Source: VRUE01 sp963728365 (GTDB lineage Bacteria; Actinomycetota; Thermoleophilia; Solirubrobacterales; 70-9). From it: DNA of 64,000 nt. Below, one piece after another: positions 50,483 through 58,856 of the stretch (positions are counted from its first letter, which is position 1; each line of letters begins with the position of its first letter). The position numbers were made by a program, and so were the translations under genes. Location: positions 1-64,000 of the forward strand of contig CAVSJI010000002.1 of NCBI GenBank assembly GCA_963728365.1, read 5' to 3'. The notes below the pieces were generated by a model. It saw only the letters and a program-made list of their open reading frames with translations. It searched no databases and was not told the DNA's origin.

Positions 50483-53400
50483 TCAAACCGCGCCGAACTC
50501 CTCCTCGATCAACCGAATCACCTCGTCGTCGGAGACTGAATCGAGGTCGAGGTGTCGCTCCCCGTGCTCCTCGAGGGTTGCGTCGTCCGCGGGAAACGCG
50601 CGATCGCCGCCCGTCAGGCGGCAGAGATGCGCGGCGGTCGCCGCCACGCTGGGGTGGTCGAAGGCGAGCGTAGAGGCGAAGCGCAGGCCGGTCACCGCGG
50701 CGAGGCGGTTGCGCAGCTCGACCGCCATCAGAGAGTCGAAGCCGAGGTCCCTGAAGGAGCGCTCGGCGGCGACGGCGCTCGCCGAGCCGTGCCCGAGGAT
50801 CGCCGCCACCTCAAGCGCGACCAGCTCCCGCGCGACAGCCTCGCGCTCATCCTCCGGCAGCTCGGCGAGGCGCACTGCCTTCGCCTTGGGCGACGTGGCA
50901 ATGCCACGGAAAAGACCCCCGAGGATCGCCGGCAACTCACCCGCCCGCGCCCGCTCGCGCAGGGCCGCCCGGTCGAGTGGCGCGGCGAGCAGAAGCGGCT
51001 CGGCAGCCGCGAGGGCGGCCTCGAAGAGAGCGACGCCCTGCTCGTCGCCGATGCCGCGCAGGCCGGCTCGCGCGATCCGCGCCCGGCCGCTCGCGCCGAG
51101 ATGCGAGGTCATGCCGGTCGCCCTCTCCCAGTACCCCCAGGCAATCGCCGTGCCGGGCAGGCCTTCGCGGCGGCGACGCGCGGCAAGCGCGTCGAGGAAC
51201 GAGTTCGCCGCCGCGTAGCCGGCCTGACCGGGGCTGCCGAGGACCGAGGCGACCGAGGAGAAGAGGACGAACTCCTCGAGCTCGAGATCGCGGGTCAGCT
51301 CGTGCAGGTTCCAGGCGCCGTCGACCTTCGATCGGAAGACTGTTGCCAGACGCTGCGGGTCGAGCGTCTCGATCAGGCCGTCGTCGAGCAGGCCGGCTGC
51401 GTGGATGACGACCCGCAGCGGCGGCTCGCCGTCAAGCGCGACGAGCAGCCTCGCCAGCGCCTCGCGATCGGCGGCGTCGCAGGCCGCGACGGTGACTCGG
51501 GCGCCGAGCGCCTCGAGCTCGGCGCGCAGCGCCCCGGCGCCCGGAGCCGCATCGCCGGAGCGACTGGCGAGCACCAGGTGGCGTACGCCCCGCTCCGCCA
51601 GGCGGCGGGCGAAGAGCGCGCCAAGCGTGCCGGTGCCGCCGGTGATCAGGGCAGTGTCATCGGGCGAGGTGCGCCGGCGGGCGGGCGGGGGCGCGCCGGC
51701 GCGGCGCAGGCGCGGCGCCAGCGCGCGGCCCTCGCGCAGCGCCAGTTGCGGCTCGCCCCCCGCCAGGGCGGCGCCCAGCGCCGCTTCGGAGAGCTCGCTC
51801 CCGTCGCTGTCGACCAGAACGAAGGTGTCGGGACGCTCGGCCTGGGCGGAGCGGAGCAGCCCCCAGACAACGGAGGCGGCTAGATCGGGAGTCTCACCGT
51901 CCCCGGTTGCGACCGCGCCGCGAGTGAGCACCACGAGGCGAGCGCCCTCCTCGTGCTCTTCGGCCAGCCAACCCTGAGCCGCCGCCAGGGTTCGCGCGGC
52001 GGCGTGGCGGGCGGCCGACGCCGGGTAGCCGGATACCTCGAGCTCGCAGCGCCAGAGCTCCGAGCCCGGCGGTGTGCCGCCCTCTCCAGCCGGCACCTCT
52101 CTCCACTCGACGGCAAAGAGCGCCTCCCGCGCGGGCGAGAGCAGCTCGCCAGAAGCCGGCCGCATGACCAGCTCGTCCACGGAGATGACAGGTGAGCCGC
52201 TCGGGTCCTCGGCACGCAGCGAGAAGCGGTCCTCGCCGCTCGCGACAAGCCGCACCCTCAGGGCGCCCGAGGGGTCGCCGTCGCCGAGCGCAACCCCGGC
52301 CCAGGCGAAGGGCAGGCAACGAGCCGACCCCTCCGCGAGGAACCAGCCGTGCAGAGCGGCGTCGAGCAGGGCCGGGTGAAGCTGAAAGCCGCGGCCCTCC
52401 GCCTCGGGCGGCAGGCGCACCTCGGCGAAGATCTCCCCGCCGCGGCGCCAGGCCGCGCTCAGGCCGCGGAAGGCCGGCCCGTACTCGAAGCCCGCGTCGC
52501 CCAGCCGCTCATAGAAGTCGGCGATCTCGACCGCCTCGGCGTCGAGAGGTGGCCACTCGCCGATCGGCCCCTGCCTCGCTTCGCCCCCCGCCGGCGCCAG
52601 CGTCGCGGTCGCATTCCGAACCCACTCGTGCGGCGGATCCGCCTCGCCCTCGAGCCGCGAGTGCAGGGCAAGCCGGCGCCGGCCGTCCTCGTCCGCCTCG
52701 CCGAGCCGCAGCTGGATCCGCAGCGCCCCGGCCTCGGGCAGGAGCAGCGGTGCCTCCTGAATGAGCTCTTCGAGCAGCGGAGCCCCGGCCTCTCTACCAG
52801 CACGCAGGGCCAGCTCGACGCCGGCGGCGCCGGGAAGCAGGGCGAAGCCGCCGACCGCGTGGCCGGCCAGCCAGGGATTGGCATGCAGCGAGGCGCGACC
52901 GTCGAGGAGCAATTCGTCGCGCTCGGCCACCGGCAGCGTCGCCTCGAGCAGCGGGTGGTCCCCCGCCCGGCCTGCCTGGCCGTCCGCCGCCCAGTAGCGC
53001 CGCCGCTGGAAGGCGTACGTGGGCAGCGACAGCGGCTCGGCTCCGGCGCCGCCAAGGAGGGTGGGCCAATCGAGCTCCACCCCGGCCGCGTGCGCCTCGG
53101 CGAGCGAGTGGACAAAGCGACCCCAACCACCCTTCTCGCGCCGCAGCGTGCCGATCGTCGCGACCGCGCCGCTGGGCGCGCCCGCCGCCTCGGCGGTTTC
53201 CTCGATCGCCGGGCTCAGCACCGGGTGCGGGCTCGACTCGACGAAGCGCGAGAAGCCGTCGCCGAGCAGCGCCCTTGTCGCCTGCTCGAAGCGAACCGGC
53301 TCACGCAGCGAGCGGTACCAGTAATCCGCCCCAAGCTGCTCTCCGCCGAGCGGCTCGCCCGTCATCCCGGAGTAGAACGGCACGCCGGCCGGCACCGGGG

Positions 53401-55639
53401 CGATCGACTCGAGGTCGGCGAGCAAGGGCGCGCGGATCGACTCGACCTGGGCCGAGTGGGAGGCGTAGTCGACCGGGATGCGGCGTGCCGGGGTGCCGGC
53501 CGCCTCGCAGGCGGCGAGCAGCTCCTCGAGCGCCGCCGGCTCGCCGCTGACCACGGTGGAGGCCGGTCCGTTGACTGCGGCGAGCGAGAGGCGCTCGCCC
53601 CAGGGGCCGATCAGCGCGCCGGTCTCGCCGGCCGGCCGCAGCACGGAGACCATGCCGCCCGCCCCGGCGAGTCCCTCGGCGATCGCGCGGCTGCGCAGCG
53701 CGACGACCCGGGCAGCATCCTCGAGCGAAAGCGCCCCCGCGATGTGAGCCGCCGCGATCTCGCCCTGCGAGTGGCCGACGACCGCGTCGGGCTCGACCCC
53801 GAGCTCCCGCCAGAGGCCGGCGAGCGCGACCATCGTCGCGAAGAGCGCCGGTTGCACGACGTCGACCCGCTCCAGCGGAGGCGCTTGGGGCTCTCCGCGC
53901 AGCAGCTCCTCGAGCGAAAACTCCAGGTGCGGATCGAGCGCCGCCGCGCAAGCCCCGACCAGCTCGGCGAAGCGGTCAGATCCGGCGAGCAGCTGACGCG
54001 CCATGGCCGGCCACTGCGAACCCTGGCCGGGGAAGACGAAGGCCGTCGCCCCGGGACGCGCCACCCCCCGCACCAGGTTCTCGGCAGGCTCGCCGCGGGC
54101 CAGCGCGCCAAGTCCGGCCAGCAGCTCCGCGCGCCCTTCGCCGAGCACGACAGCGCGGTCGTCGAGGCGCGCCCGCCGGGTCGCCAGGGTGCGGGAGACG
54201 GCGTGCAGGTCGAGGCCCGGCTCGCGCTGGAGACGTCCGCGCAGGCGCTCGGCCTGCGCGCGAAGTGCCTCCTCGCCGCGGGCCGAGACGGGCCAGGCGA
54301 GCGGTCCGGGTGGTGCGGCTCCGGCCTCCGGCCCAGCGGAGGCCGGAGCCGGCGGCGGCGCTTCCTCGATGATCAAGTGGGCGTTGGTGCCGCTGATCCC
54401 GAACGACGAGACGCCGGCGCGGCGCGGCCGCTCACCGGCATCCCACGCGACCGGCTCGGTGAGCAGCTCGATACCGCCCGCCTCCCACTCGACGTGCGGG
54501 CTGGGCCGGTCGACGTGCAGCGTCCGCGGCAGGGCACCATGCCGCATCGCCTCGACCACCTTGATCGTTCCCGCCACCCCGGCCGCCGCCAGGGTGTGGC
54601 CGAGGTTCGACTTGACCGAGCCCAGCAGCAGGGGGCGCTCGCGCCCTTCGCCATAGGTGGCAAGGAGCGCCCGCGCCTCGATCGGGTCGCCGAGCGGCGT
54701 GCCCGTGCCGTGCGCCTCGACCGCGTCGATCTCGCCCGGCTCGAGCCCGGCACCGGCCAGGGCCTCACGGATCACTCGCTCCTGGGCGGGGCCGCTGGGC
54801 GCCGTCAACCCATTCGAGGCGCCGTCCTGCCCGACCGCCGAGCCACGCACGACAGCCAGCACGCGGTGCCCGTTGGCGCGAGCGTCGGCGAGGCGCTCGA
54901 GCACCAGCAGGCCGACTCCCTCCGACCAGCCGGTGCCGTCGGCGCCCGCGGCGAAGGCCTTGCAGCGCCCGTCCGCGGCGAGTCCGCGCTGACGGGAGAA
55001 CTCGACGAACTGGGCCGGCGTCGCCATCACGCTCACCCCGCCGGCCAGCGCCAGCGAGCACTCGCCCAGCCGCAGCGCCTGGCGAGCGAGGTGCACAGCG
55101 ACCAGCGAGGAGGAGCAGGCCGTGTCCACGGTGACCGCCGGCCCCTCGAGCCCGAGGGCATATGCCACGCGGCCAGACAGGACGCTGCCGGCGAGCCCGG
55201 TGGTTCGGTGTCCCTCGGACGAGTCGGGAAGGGCGCCTCCGTAGTCGTGGGTCATCATTCCGGCGAAGACGGCGGTGTTGGTGCCGCGACGCGCCTCGGG
55301 ATCGATGCCGGCGTCCTCGAGCGCCTCCCAGGCCGCTTCGAGAAGCAACCGCTGCTGGGGGTCCATCGCCAGCGCCTCACGCGGCGAGATGCCGAAGAAG
55401 GCAGCGTCGAAATCGCCCGCCGCCCCGAGGAAACCACCCCGCCGGACGTAGCTGGTCCCGGCTCGATCCGGATCCGGGTCGTAGAGGCCCTCGCGGTCCC
55501 AGCCGCGGTCATCCGGCCAGTCCGACAGCACCTCGCCATCGCGCTCCAGCAGACTCCAGAGGTCGGACGGAGAATCGATTCCGCCGGGGAAGCGACAGGC
55601 CATGCCGACGATCGCCACCGGCTCTCTCACGGCTCCTTT
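50483..55639 (-). other. PKS module 1 (A1): KS-AT(methylmalonyl)-DH-KR-ACP
   Basis: The KS active site is near 55120. The AT has YASH near 53460 and the RVDVVQ signature. The DH (HAVGGFALLP) is near 52850. The KR is at about 51660-51100 with LDD, and the ACP Ser is near 50734. The predicted product unit is an alpha-methyl enoyl unit conjugated to the starter. Confidence 0.85.
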
Positions 55640-57298
55640 GGGGCTAGCCGCCCGCGGTCGCGGAGCATCGCCGCCTGCCAGCTCCTCGAGGTGCGCCGCC
55701 AAGGCGGCAGGGGTGGGATAGTCGAAGACGGCGGTGGCGCTGACCGGCAGGCCACTCTCCTCGGAGAGCCGCTCGCAGAGGGTGACGGCGGCGACCGAGT
55801 CGAAGCCGAGCTCCCTGAAGCTGCGCCGCGGATCGATCGCCGCCGCGCTGCGATGACCGAGGACCGTGCCGGCGACCTCACGGCGAACGAGCTCGATCAG
55901 CTCGGCGGGGCGAGCTCCCAGTCGCCGGGCCTGCGGCGGCCCGGCCGGGTGCGGCGCCTCGCCCAGCCCGGCCAGCAACTCGCCGCGCTTCACCTTGCCG
56001 GTCAGCGTGCGGGGGATCTCGCGGACGCGGACGAAGCGGCGCGGCAGCTTATGCGGGGAGAGCCACTCGGCGAGCTCGGCGCGGACCTCGCCGTCGCCCT
56101 CCTCGAAGCGCTCGGCGAGGCGCATGAAGGCGACGATCTCGGTGCCGGACCCAGTCTCGAGCGCCGCCACGGCACAGTCCTCGACGCCGGCGCAACCGGC
56201 GAGCGCCGCCTCGACCTCGGTCGGATCGACCTTCTTGCCGGCGACGTTGATGCGGCTGTCGGCGCGACCGGTGACGTGCAGGTTGCCGGCGTCGTCGAGC
56301 CGGCCGAGATCGCCGGTCTCATACCACCCCTCCTCGGCCGGCTCGGCGCCGATCACGCGATGCGGGCGGGCGGGGGCGCGGCGGCGGACGGCGACCTCGC
56401 CGCCCTCGCCGATGCGCAGCTCGACATCGGGCAGCGGCGCGCCTACGCCCTCCTCCTCGCCACCCCCGGCGAGCGTGATCTGACCACCCTCGGTGAGGCC
56501 GTAGTGGGAGCGCAGCGGCGTGCCGGCGGTCTCCCGCCAGGCGGCGATCAGCCGCGGCGAGACCGGCTCCCCGGCGGCGATCGCCATGCGCAGCGGCCAG
56601 CCGGCCGCGATCTCGGGGTCCCCGGCGAGCAGACCGAGGTAGCGGTTGAAGAGGAAGGGCACCGAGAGCAGCACCGTGGGCGCGGCGTCGCCGGCGACCT
56701 CGACGATCTCGGCCGCCTCCAGCATCCCCTTGCCGAGCAGCACCGTGGCGCCGCTGAGCAGGCCGCCGAGGAGCCCGCAGCCGAGGCAGTAGAGGTGGGC
56801 GAGCGGCGTCGTGCACCAGAGCACGTCCTCAGCGCGGTAACCGGCCACGGCGGCGAAGGAGCCGGCGTTGAGCAGCAGGCTCTCCCAATCGAGCTCGACC
56901 ACCTTGGGCAGCCCGCTGCTGCCCGAGCTACAGAGCCCGACCACCGGCCGGCCGCCGTCCTCTCCGGCATCGACGAAGATCCGCTCGGCACGCCGCAGCT
57001 CCCACTCGGTGGCGCGCGCGTCGAGCAGCAGCAGGCTCTCGCCGGCGAGGCCCGCGCGGAGCAGCGCCTCGGCATCGGCGACCGTCGGCGAGAGCCGGGT
57101 CGCCCGGCGCCCGGCGCCCGGCGGGCGGCGCTCGCCGGGCAGCTTCGCCAGCTCGCCATAGGTGCGCGCCTCAGATCCGTCGCGCAGCGCGAGGCGATTC
57201 GGGTGACTCTCGGCCGCCGCCCGGATCGCGTCCCCCAGCCGCGCCAACGGATCGCCCGCGATGCCTGCTCCTCCCTGGCTACCGCGCCGCCCCATCAT
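50483..57298 (-). CDS. Type I PKS gene A: AMP-ligase-ACP loading module plus KS-AT-DH-KR-ACP
   Basis: A 2271-residue initiating PKS. The ATG at 57298 overlaps the pptT stop by 4 bp (ATGA); an upstream in-frame extension to 57541 lies inside pptT and was rejected. The N-terminal acyl-AMP ligase (1-440) shows SGSSGLPK (A3), HYGLTEGG, WYETGDLG, GRADSRINVAGKKVDPTE (A8) and LTGKVKRGE with the A10 lysine. A loading ACP follows (GFDSVAAV, Ser near 500), then KS (555-975, DTACSSS), AT (1083-1373), DH (1446-1653), KR (1879-2066), ACP (Ser near 2188) and a docking tail ending FGAV. The AT has RVDVVQ, GHSQGE and YASH, the methylmalonyl-CoA signature. The DH has HAVGGFALLP and LLDAALH; the KR has LDD. 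The ligase-ACP layout resembles FadD22, the p-hydroxybenzoyl-AMP ligase of phenolic glycolipid synthesis. With the neighbouring DUF98 gene this suggests a 4-hydroxybenzoyl starter (inference). Confidence 0.95.
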   Translation of the reverse strand: MMGRRGSQGGAGIAGDPLARLGDAIRAAAESHPNRLALRDGSEARTYGELAKLPGERRPPGAGRRATRLSPTVADAEALLRAGLAGESLLLLDARATEWELRRAERIFVDAGEDGGRPVVGLCSSGSSGLPKVVELDWESLLLNAGSFAAVAGYRAEDVLWCTTPLAHLYCLGCGLLGGLLSGATVLLGKGMLEAAEIVEVAGDAAPTVLLSVPFLFNRYLGLLAGDPEIAAGWPLRMAIAAGEPVSPRLIAAWRETAGTPLRSHYGLTEGGQITLAGGGEEEGVGAPLPDVELRIGEGGEVAVRRRAPARPHRVIGAEPAEEGWYETGDLGRLDDAGNLHVTGRADSRINVAGKKVDPTEVEAALAGCAGVEDCAVAALETGSGTEIVAFMRLAERFEEGDGEVRAELAEWLSPHKLPRRFVRVREIPRTLTGKVKRGELLAGLGEAPHPAGPPQARRLGARPAELIELVRREVAGTVLGHRSAAAIDPRRSFRELGFDSVAAVTLCERLSEESGLPVSATAVFDYPTPAALAAHLEELAGGDAPRPRAASPKGAVREPVAIVGMACRFPGGIDSPSDLWSLLERDGEVLSDWPDDRGWDREGLYDPDPDRAGTSYVRRGGFLGAAGDFDAAFFGISPREALAMDPQQRLLLEAAWEALEDAGIDPEARRGTNTAVFAGMMTHDYGGALPDSSEGHRTTGLAGSVLSGRVAYALGLEGPAVTVDTACSSSLVAVHLARQALRLGECSLALAGGVSVMATPAQFVEFSRQRGLAADGRCKAFAAGADGTGWSEGVGLLVLERLADARANGHRVLAVVRGSAVGQDGASNGLTAPSGPAQERVIREALAGAGLEPGEIDAVEAHGTGTPLGDPIEARALLATYGEGRERPLLLGSVKSNLGHTLAAAGVAGTIKVVEAMRHGALPRTLHVDRPSPHVEWEAGGIELLTEPVAWDAGERPRRAGVSSFGISGTNAHLIIEEAPPPAPASAGPEAGAAPPGPLAWPVSARGEEALRAQAERLRGRLQREPGLDLHAVSRTLATRRARLDDRAVVLGEGRAELLAGLGALARGEPAENLVRGVARPGATAFVFPGQGSQWPAMARQLLAGSDRFAELVGACAAALDPHLEFSLEELLRGEPQAPPLERVDVVQPALFATMVALAGLWRELGVEPDAVVGHSQGEIAAAHIAGALSLEDAARVVALRSRAIAEGLAGAGGMVSVLRPAGETGALIGPWGERLSLAAVNGPASTVVSGEPAALEELLAACEAAGTPARRIPVDYASHSAQVESIRAPLLADLESIAPVPAGVPFYSGMTGEPLGGEQLGADYWYRSLREPVRFEQATRALLGDGFSRFVESSPHPVLSPAIEETAEAAGAPSGAVATIGTLRREKGGWGRFVHSLAEAHAAGVELDWPTLLGGAGAEPLSLPTYAFQRRRYWAADGQAGRAGDHPLLEATLPVAERDELLLDGRASLHANPWLAGHAVGGFALLPGAAGVELALRAGREAGAPLLEELIQEAPLLLPEAGALRIQLRLGEADEDGRRRLALHSRLEGEADPPHEWVRNATATLAPAGGEARQGPIGEWPPLDAEAVEIADFYERLGDAGFEYGPAFRGLSAAWRRGGEIFAEVRLPPEAEGRGFQLHPALLDAALHGWFLAEGSARCLPFAWAGVALGDGDPSGALRVRLVASGEDRFSLRAEDPSGSPVISVDELVMRPASGELLSPAREALFAVEWREVPAGEGGTPPGSELWRCELEVSGYPASAARHAAARTLAAAQGWLAEEHEEGARLVVLTRGAVATGDGETPDLAASVVWGLLRSAQAERPDTFVLVDSDGSELSEAALGAALAGGEPQLALREGRALAPRLRRAGAPPPARRRTSPDDTALITGGTGTLGALFARRLAERGVRHLVLASRSGDAAPGAGALRAELEALGARVTVAACDAADREALARLLVALDGEPPLRVVIHAAGLLDDGLIETLDPQRLATVFRSKVDGAWNLHELTRDLELEEFVLFSSVASVLGSPGQAGYAAANSFLDALAARRRREGLPGTAIAWGYWERATGMTSHLGASGRARIARAGLRGIGDEQGVALFEAALAAAEPLLLAAPLDRAALRERARAGELPAILGGLFRGIATSPKAKAVRLAELPEDEREAVARELVALEVAAILGHGSASAVAAERSFRDLGFDSLMAVELRNRLAAVTGLRFASTLAFDHPSVAATAAHLCRLTGGDRAFPADDATLEEHGERHLDLDSVSDDEVIRLIEEEFGAV
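55640..57298 (-). other. PKS loading module: acyl-AMP ligase plus ACP
   Basis: The ligase core motifs run from SGSSGLPK (near 56910) to LTGKVKRGE (near 55990). The loading-ACP Ser is near 55798 (GFDS). It is expected to activate a carboxylic acid with ATP and hand it to the ACP. An aryl acid, probably 4-hydroxybenzoate, is inferred from the DUF98 neighbour. Confidence 0.85.
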
Positions 57299-58002
57299 CC
57301 CCTCAAGCCGGTCGCCGGGGCAAGCTCCTGGCCCTGTCCCACGGGGGCGCGGGCCGGCAGCGCGATCGCCGCCAGCAGGAGGCCCTCGGCAGCCAGCCAG
57401 CGGCCGGCGAAGCCGTCGAGCACGGCGCCGCACACGGTCGGGCCGGGAACCAGCAGGTGGGCCGAGAACGTGCCGCCGACCCGGTCGATGGTCACCGTCG
57501 CGTCCTCGAATCCAAGCCACTGGCGGGCCAGCGGGAACCACGCCTTGTACACCGACTCCTTGATGCTGAAGAGCAGCCGGTCCCAGCTGACCCGAGGTTC
57601 GGCCAGCGCCAGGGCGCGCAGCTGGCGGCGCTCCTCGGGCAGGGCGACGTCGGACAGCAGACCCTGGGGCAGCGGCTCGTCGATCTCGGCATCGACCCCG
57701 ATCGTCACCAGGTCCGCGTCGCGGGCCAGCGCGCAGGCGCGGTAGCCGGCGCAGTGCGTGATGCTGCCGACCACCCCTGGCGGCCAGACCGGCTCCCCCT
57801 TCGGCCCCGCTGGAATCGCCTGCGCGGGCATCCCGAGTCGCGCCAGGGCCTGGCGCGAGCAGGCGCGGGCGGTGACGAACTCGCGCCGGCGCTTCTCCAC
57901 CGGCCGGCCGAGCGCCTCCTCCTCCTCCGGGAAGAGCGGCGCCTCGAGATCGTCCGCGGTCGCGACGACGGCCGCCGTGGCGGGCAGGATGCGCTCAAGC
58001 AC
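57295..58002 (-). CDS. pptT: PptT-like 4'-phosphopantetheinyl transferase
   Basis: A 235-residue Sfp/EntD-class enzyme that moves phosphopantetheine from CoA onto ACP serines, here presumably those of the adjoining PKS. The GTG at 58002 overlaps the upstream gene by 8 bp. Visible motifs are GEPVWPPGVVGSITHC (substrate/CoA region, residues about 75-95), IGVDAE (Mg-binding Asp/Glu) and WDRLLFSIKESVYKAW (Glu and Lys of the catalytic helix). These match the mycobacterial PptT type. It is followed without a gap by PKS gene A (ATGA overlap), so its expression should be tied to the megasynthase. The frame is open upstream of GTG 58002, but that stretch overlaps the metallophosphoesterase and has no family similarity. 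Confidence 0.92.
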   Translation of the reverse strand: MLERILPATAAVVATADDLEAPLFPEEEEALGRPVEKRRREFVTARACSRQALARLGMPAQAIPAGPKGEPVWPPGVVGSITHCAGYRACALARDADLVTIGVDAEIDEPLPQGLLSDVALPEERRQLRALALAEPRVSWDRLLFSIKESVYKAWFPLARQWLGFEDATVTIDRVGGTFSAHLLVPGPTVCGAVLDGFAGRWLAAEGLLLAAIALPARAPVGQGQELAPATGLRG

Positions 58003-58837
58003 CGTCGGCCTCCGGCAGGATCTGGCGCGGCTCGCACGCACCGCCCGCGCGGCGGCGGCGCTCGCGCGGGTAGCCGAGCGAGACCTCCTCGAAGCGCACC
58101 CCGTCCTGCCAGGTCGTACGGGGGATGTGCAGGTGGCCGTAGACAACCGCGACCGCGCCGAATCGACGGTGCCAGTCGGCGGTGCGGACGGTTCCGCACC
58201 ACTGGGCGAACTCGGGGTGGCGCAGCGCCCGCGTCGGGTGCACGGTCATCGGAAAGTGGTTGACGAGCACCGTCGGCAGCGCCGCGTTCTCGCTCGCCAG
58301 CCGGTCCTCGGTCTCGGCCAGTCGGGCGGCGCACCAGGCGGCGCGGCTCGGGTAGGGGTCCGGATGGAGCAGGAACTCGTCGACGCAGACGACGCCGGCA
58401 TCGAAGGCGCGGCGCAGGGCGGCCTCCGGGGCGGGCGCGACGTCGCGACCGAAGCTGTAGTCGTAGAGCAGGAAGAGCGGCGCGACCCGCACCGGCCCGC
58501 CAGGTCCCCGCCAGATCGGGTAGGGATCCTCGGGAGTGAGCACGCCGAGCTCCCCACATAGCTCGACCAGGTGGCGGTAGCGCGCCTCGCCGCGCAACCC
58601 GCTGGGGTCGTCGCGGTAGGTGAGCAGCTCATGGTTGCCCGGTGCCCAGATCACGGTGCGGAAGCGCTCGCGCAGCGTGCGCAGCGCCCCCTCGAACCGG
58701 TCGATCCCGTCGGCGACGTCGCCGCAGAGGATCAGCCAGTCGCGCTCCGATCGCGGCTGCATCTGCTGCACTACCGCACGGTTCTCCGCGTGGTCGACGT
58801 GCAGATCGCCGATCGCGAGCAGCGCCCCATCGCTCAC
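57995..58837 (-). CDS. pptH: PptH-like metallophosphoesterase (putative phosphopantetheinyl hydrolase)
   Basis: A 280-residue calcineurin-type metallophosphoesterase. Metal-binding motifs are visible in order: GDLHVDH (near residue 9), CGDVADG, PGNHE, VLVNHFP and YGHLHIPRTTW, followed by a conserved GVRFEEVSLGYPRE stretch. In Mycobacterium tuberculosis the equivalent gene (Rv2795c, PptH) overlaps pptT, and its product removes phosphopantetheine from carrier proteins, opposing PptT. The same order and overlap are seen here, which supports the call. The GTG start at 58837 lies 19 bp after the stop of the LmbU-like gene and begins the conserved LLAIGDLH region. A longer in-frame start at 58948 would run antisense-like through that gene and was rejected. 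The hydrolase activity is an inference from family and synteny. Confidence 0.85.
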   Translation of the reverse strand: MSDGALLAIGDLHVDHAENRAVVQQMQPRSERDWLILCGDVADGIDRFEGALRTLRERFRTVIWAPGNHELLTYRDDPSGLRGEARYRHLVELCGELGVLTPEDPYPIWRGPGGPVRVAPLFLLYDYSFGRDVAPAPEAALRRAFDAGVVCVDEFLLHPDPYPSRAAWCAARLAETEDRLASENAALPTVLVNHFPMTVHPTRALRHPEFAQWCGTVRTADWHRRFGAVAVVYGHLHIPRTTWQDGVRFEEVSLGYPRERRRRAGGACEPRQILPEADGA

Positions 58838-58856
58838 CGGTCCCGCGTCGCCCCAT

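Noticed and set aside
57299..57541. In-frame N-terminal extension of PKS A into pptT
   Set aside because: The extra residues are Arg/Pro/Gly-rich antisense-like sequence. The ATGA overlap at 57298 is a standard coupled start.
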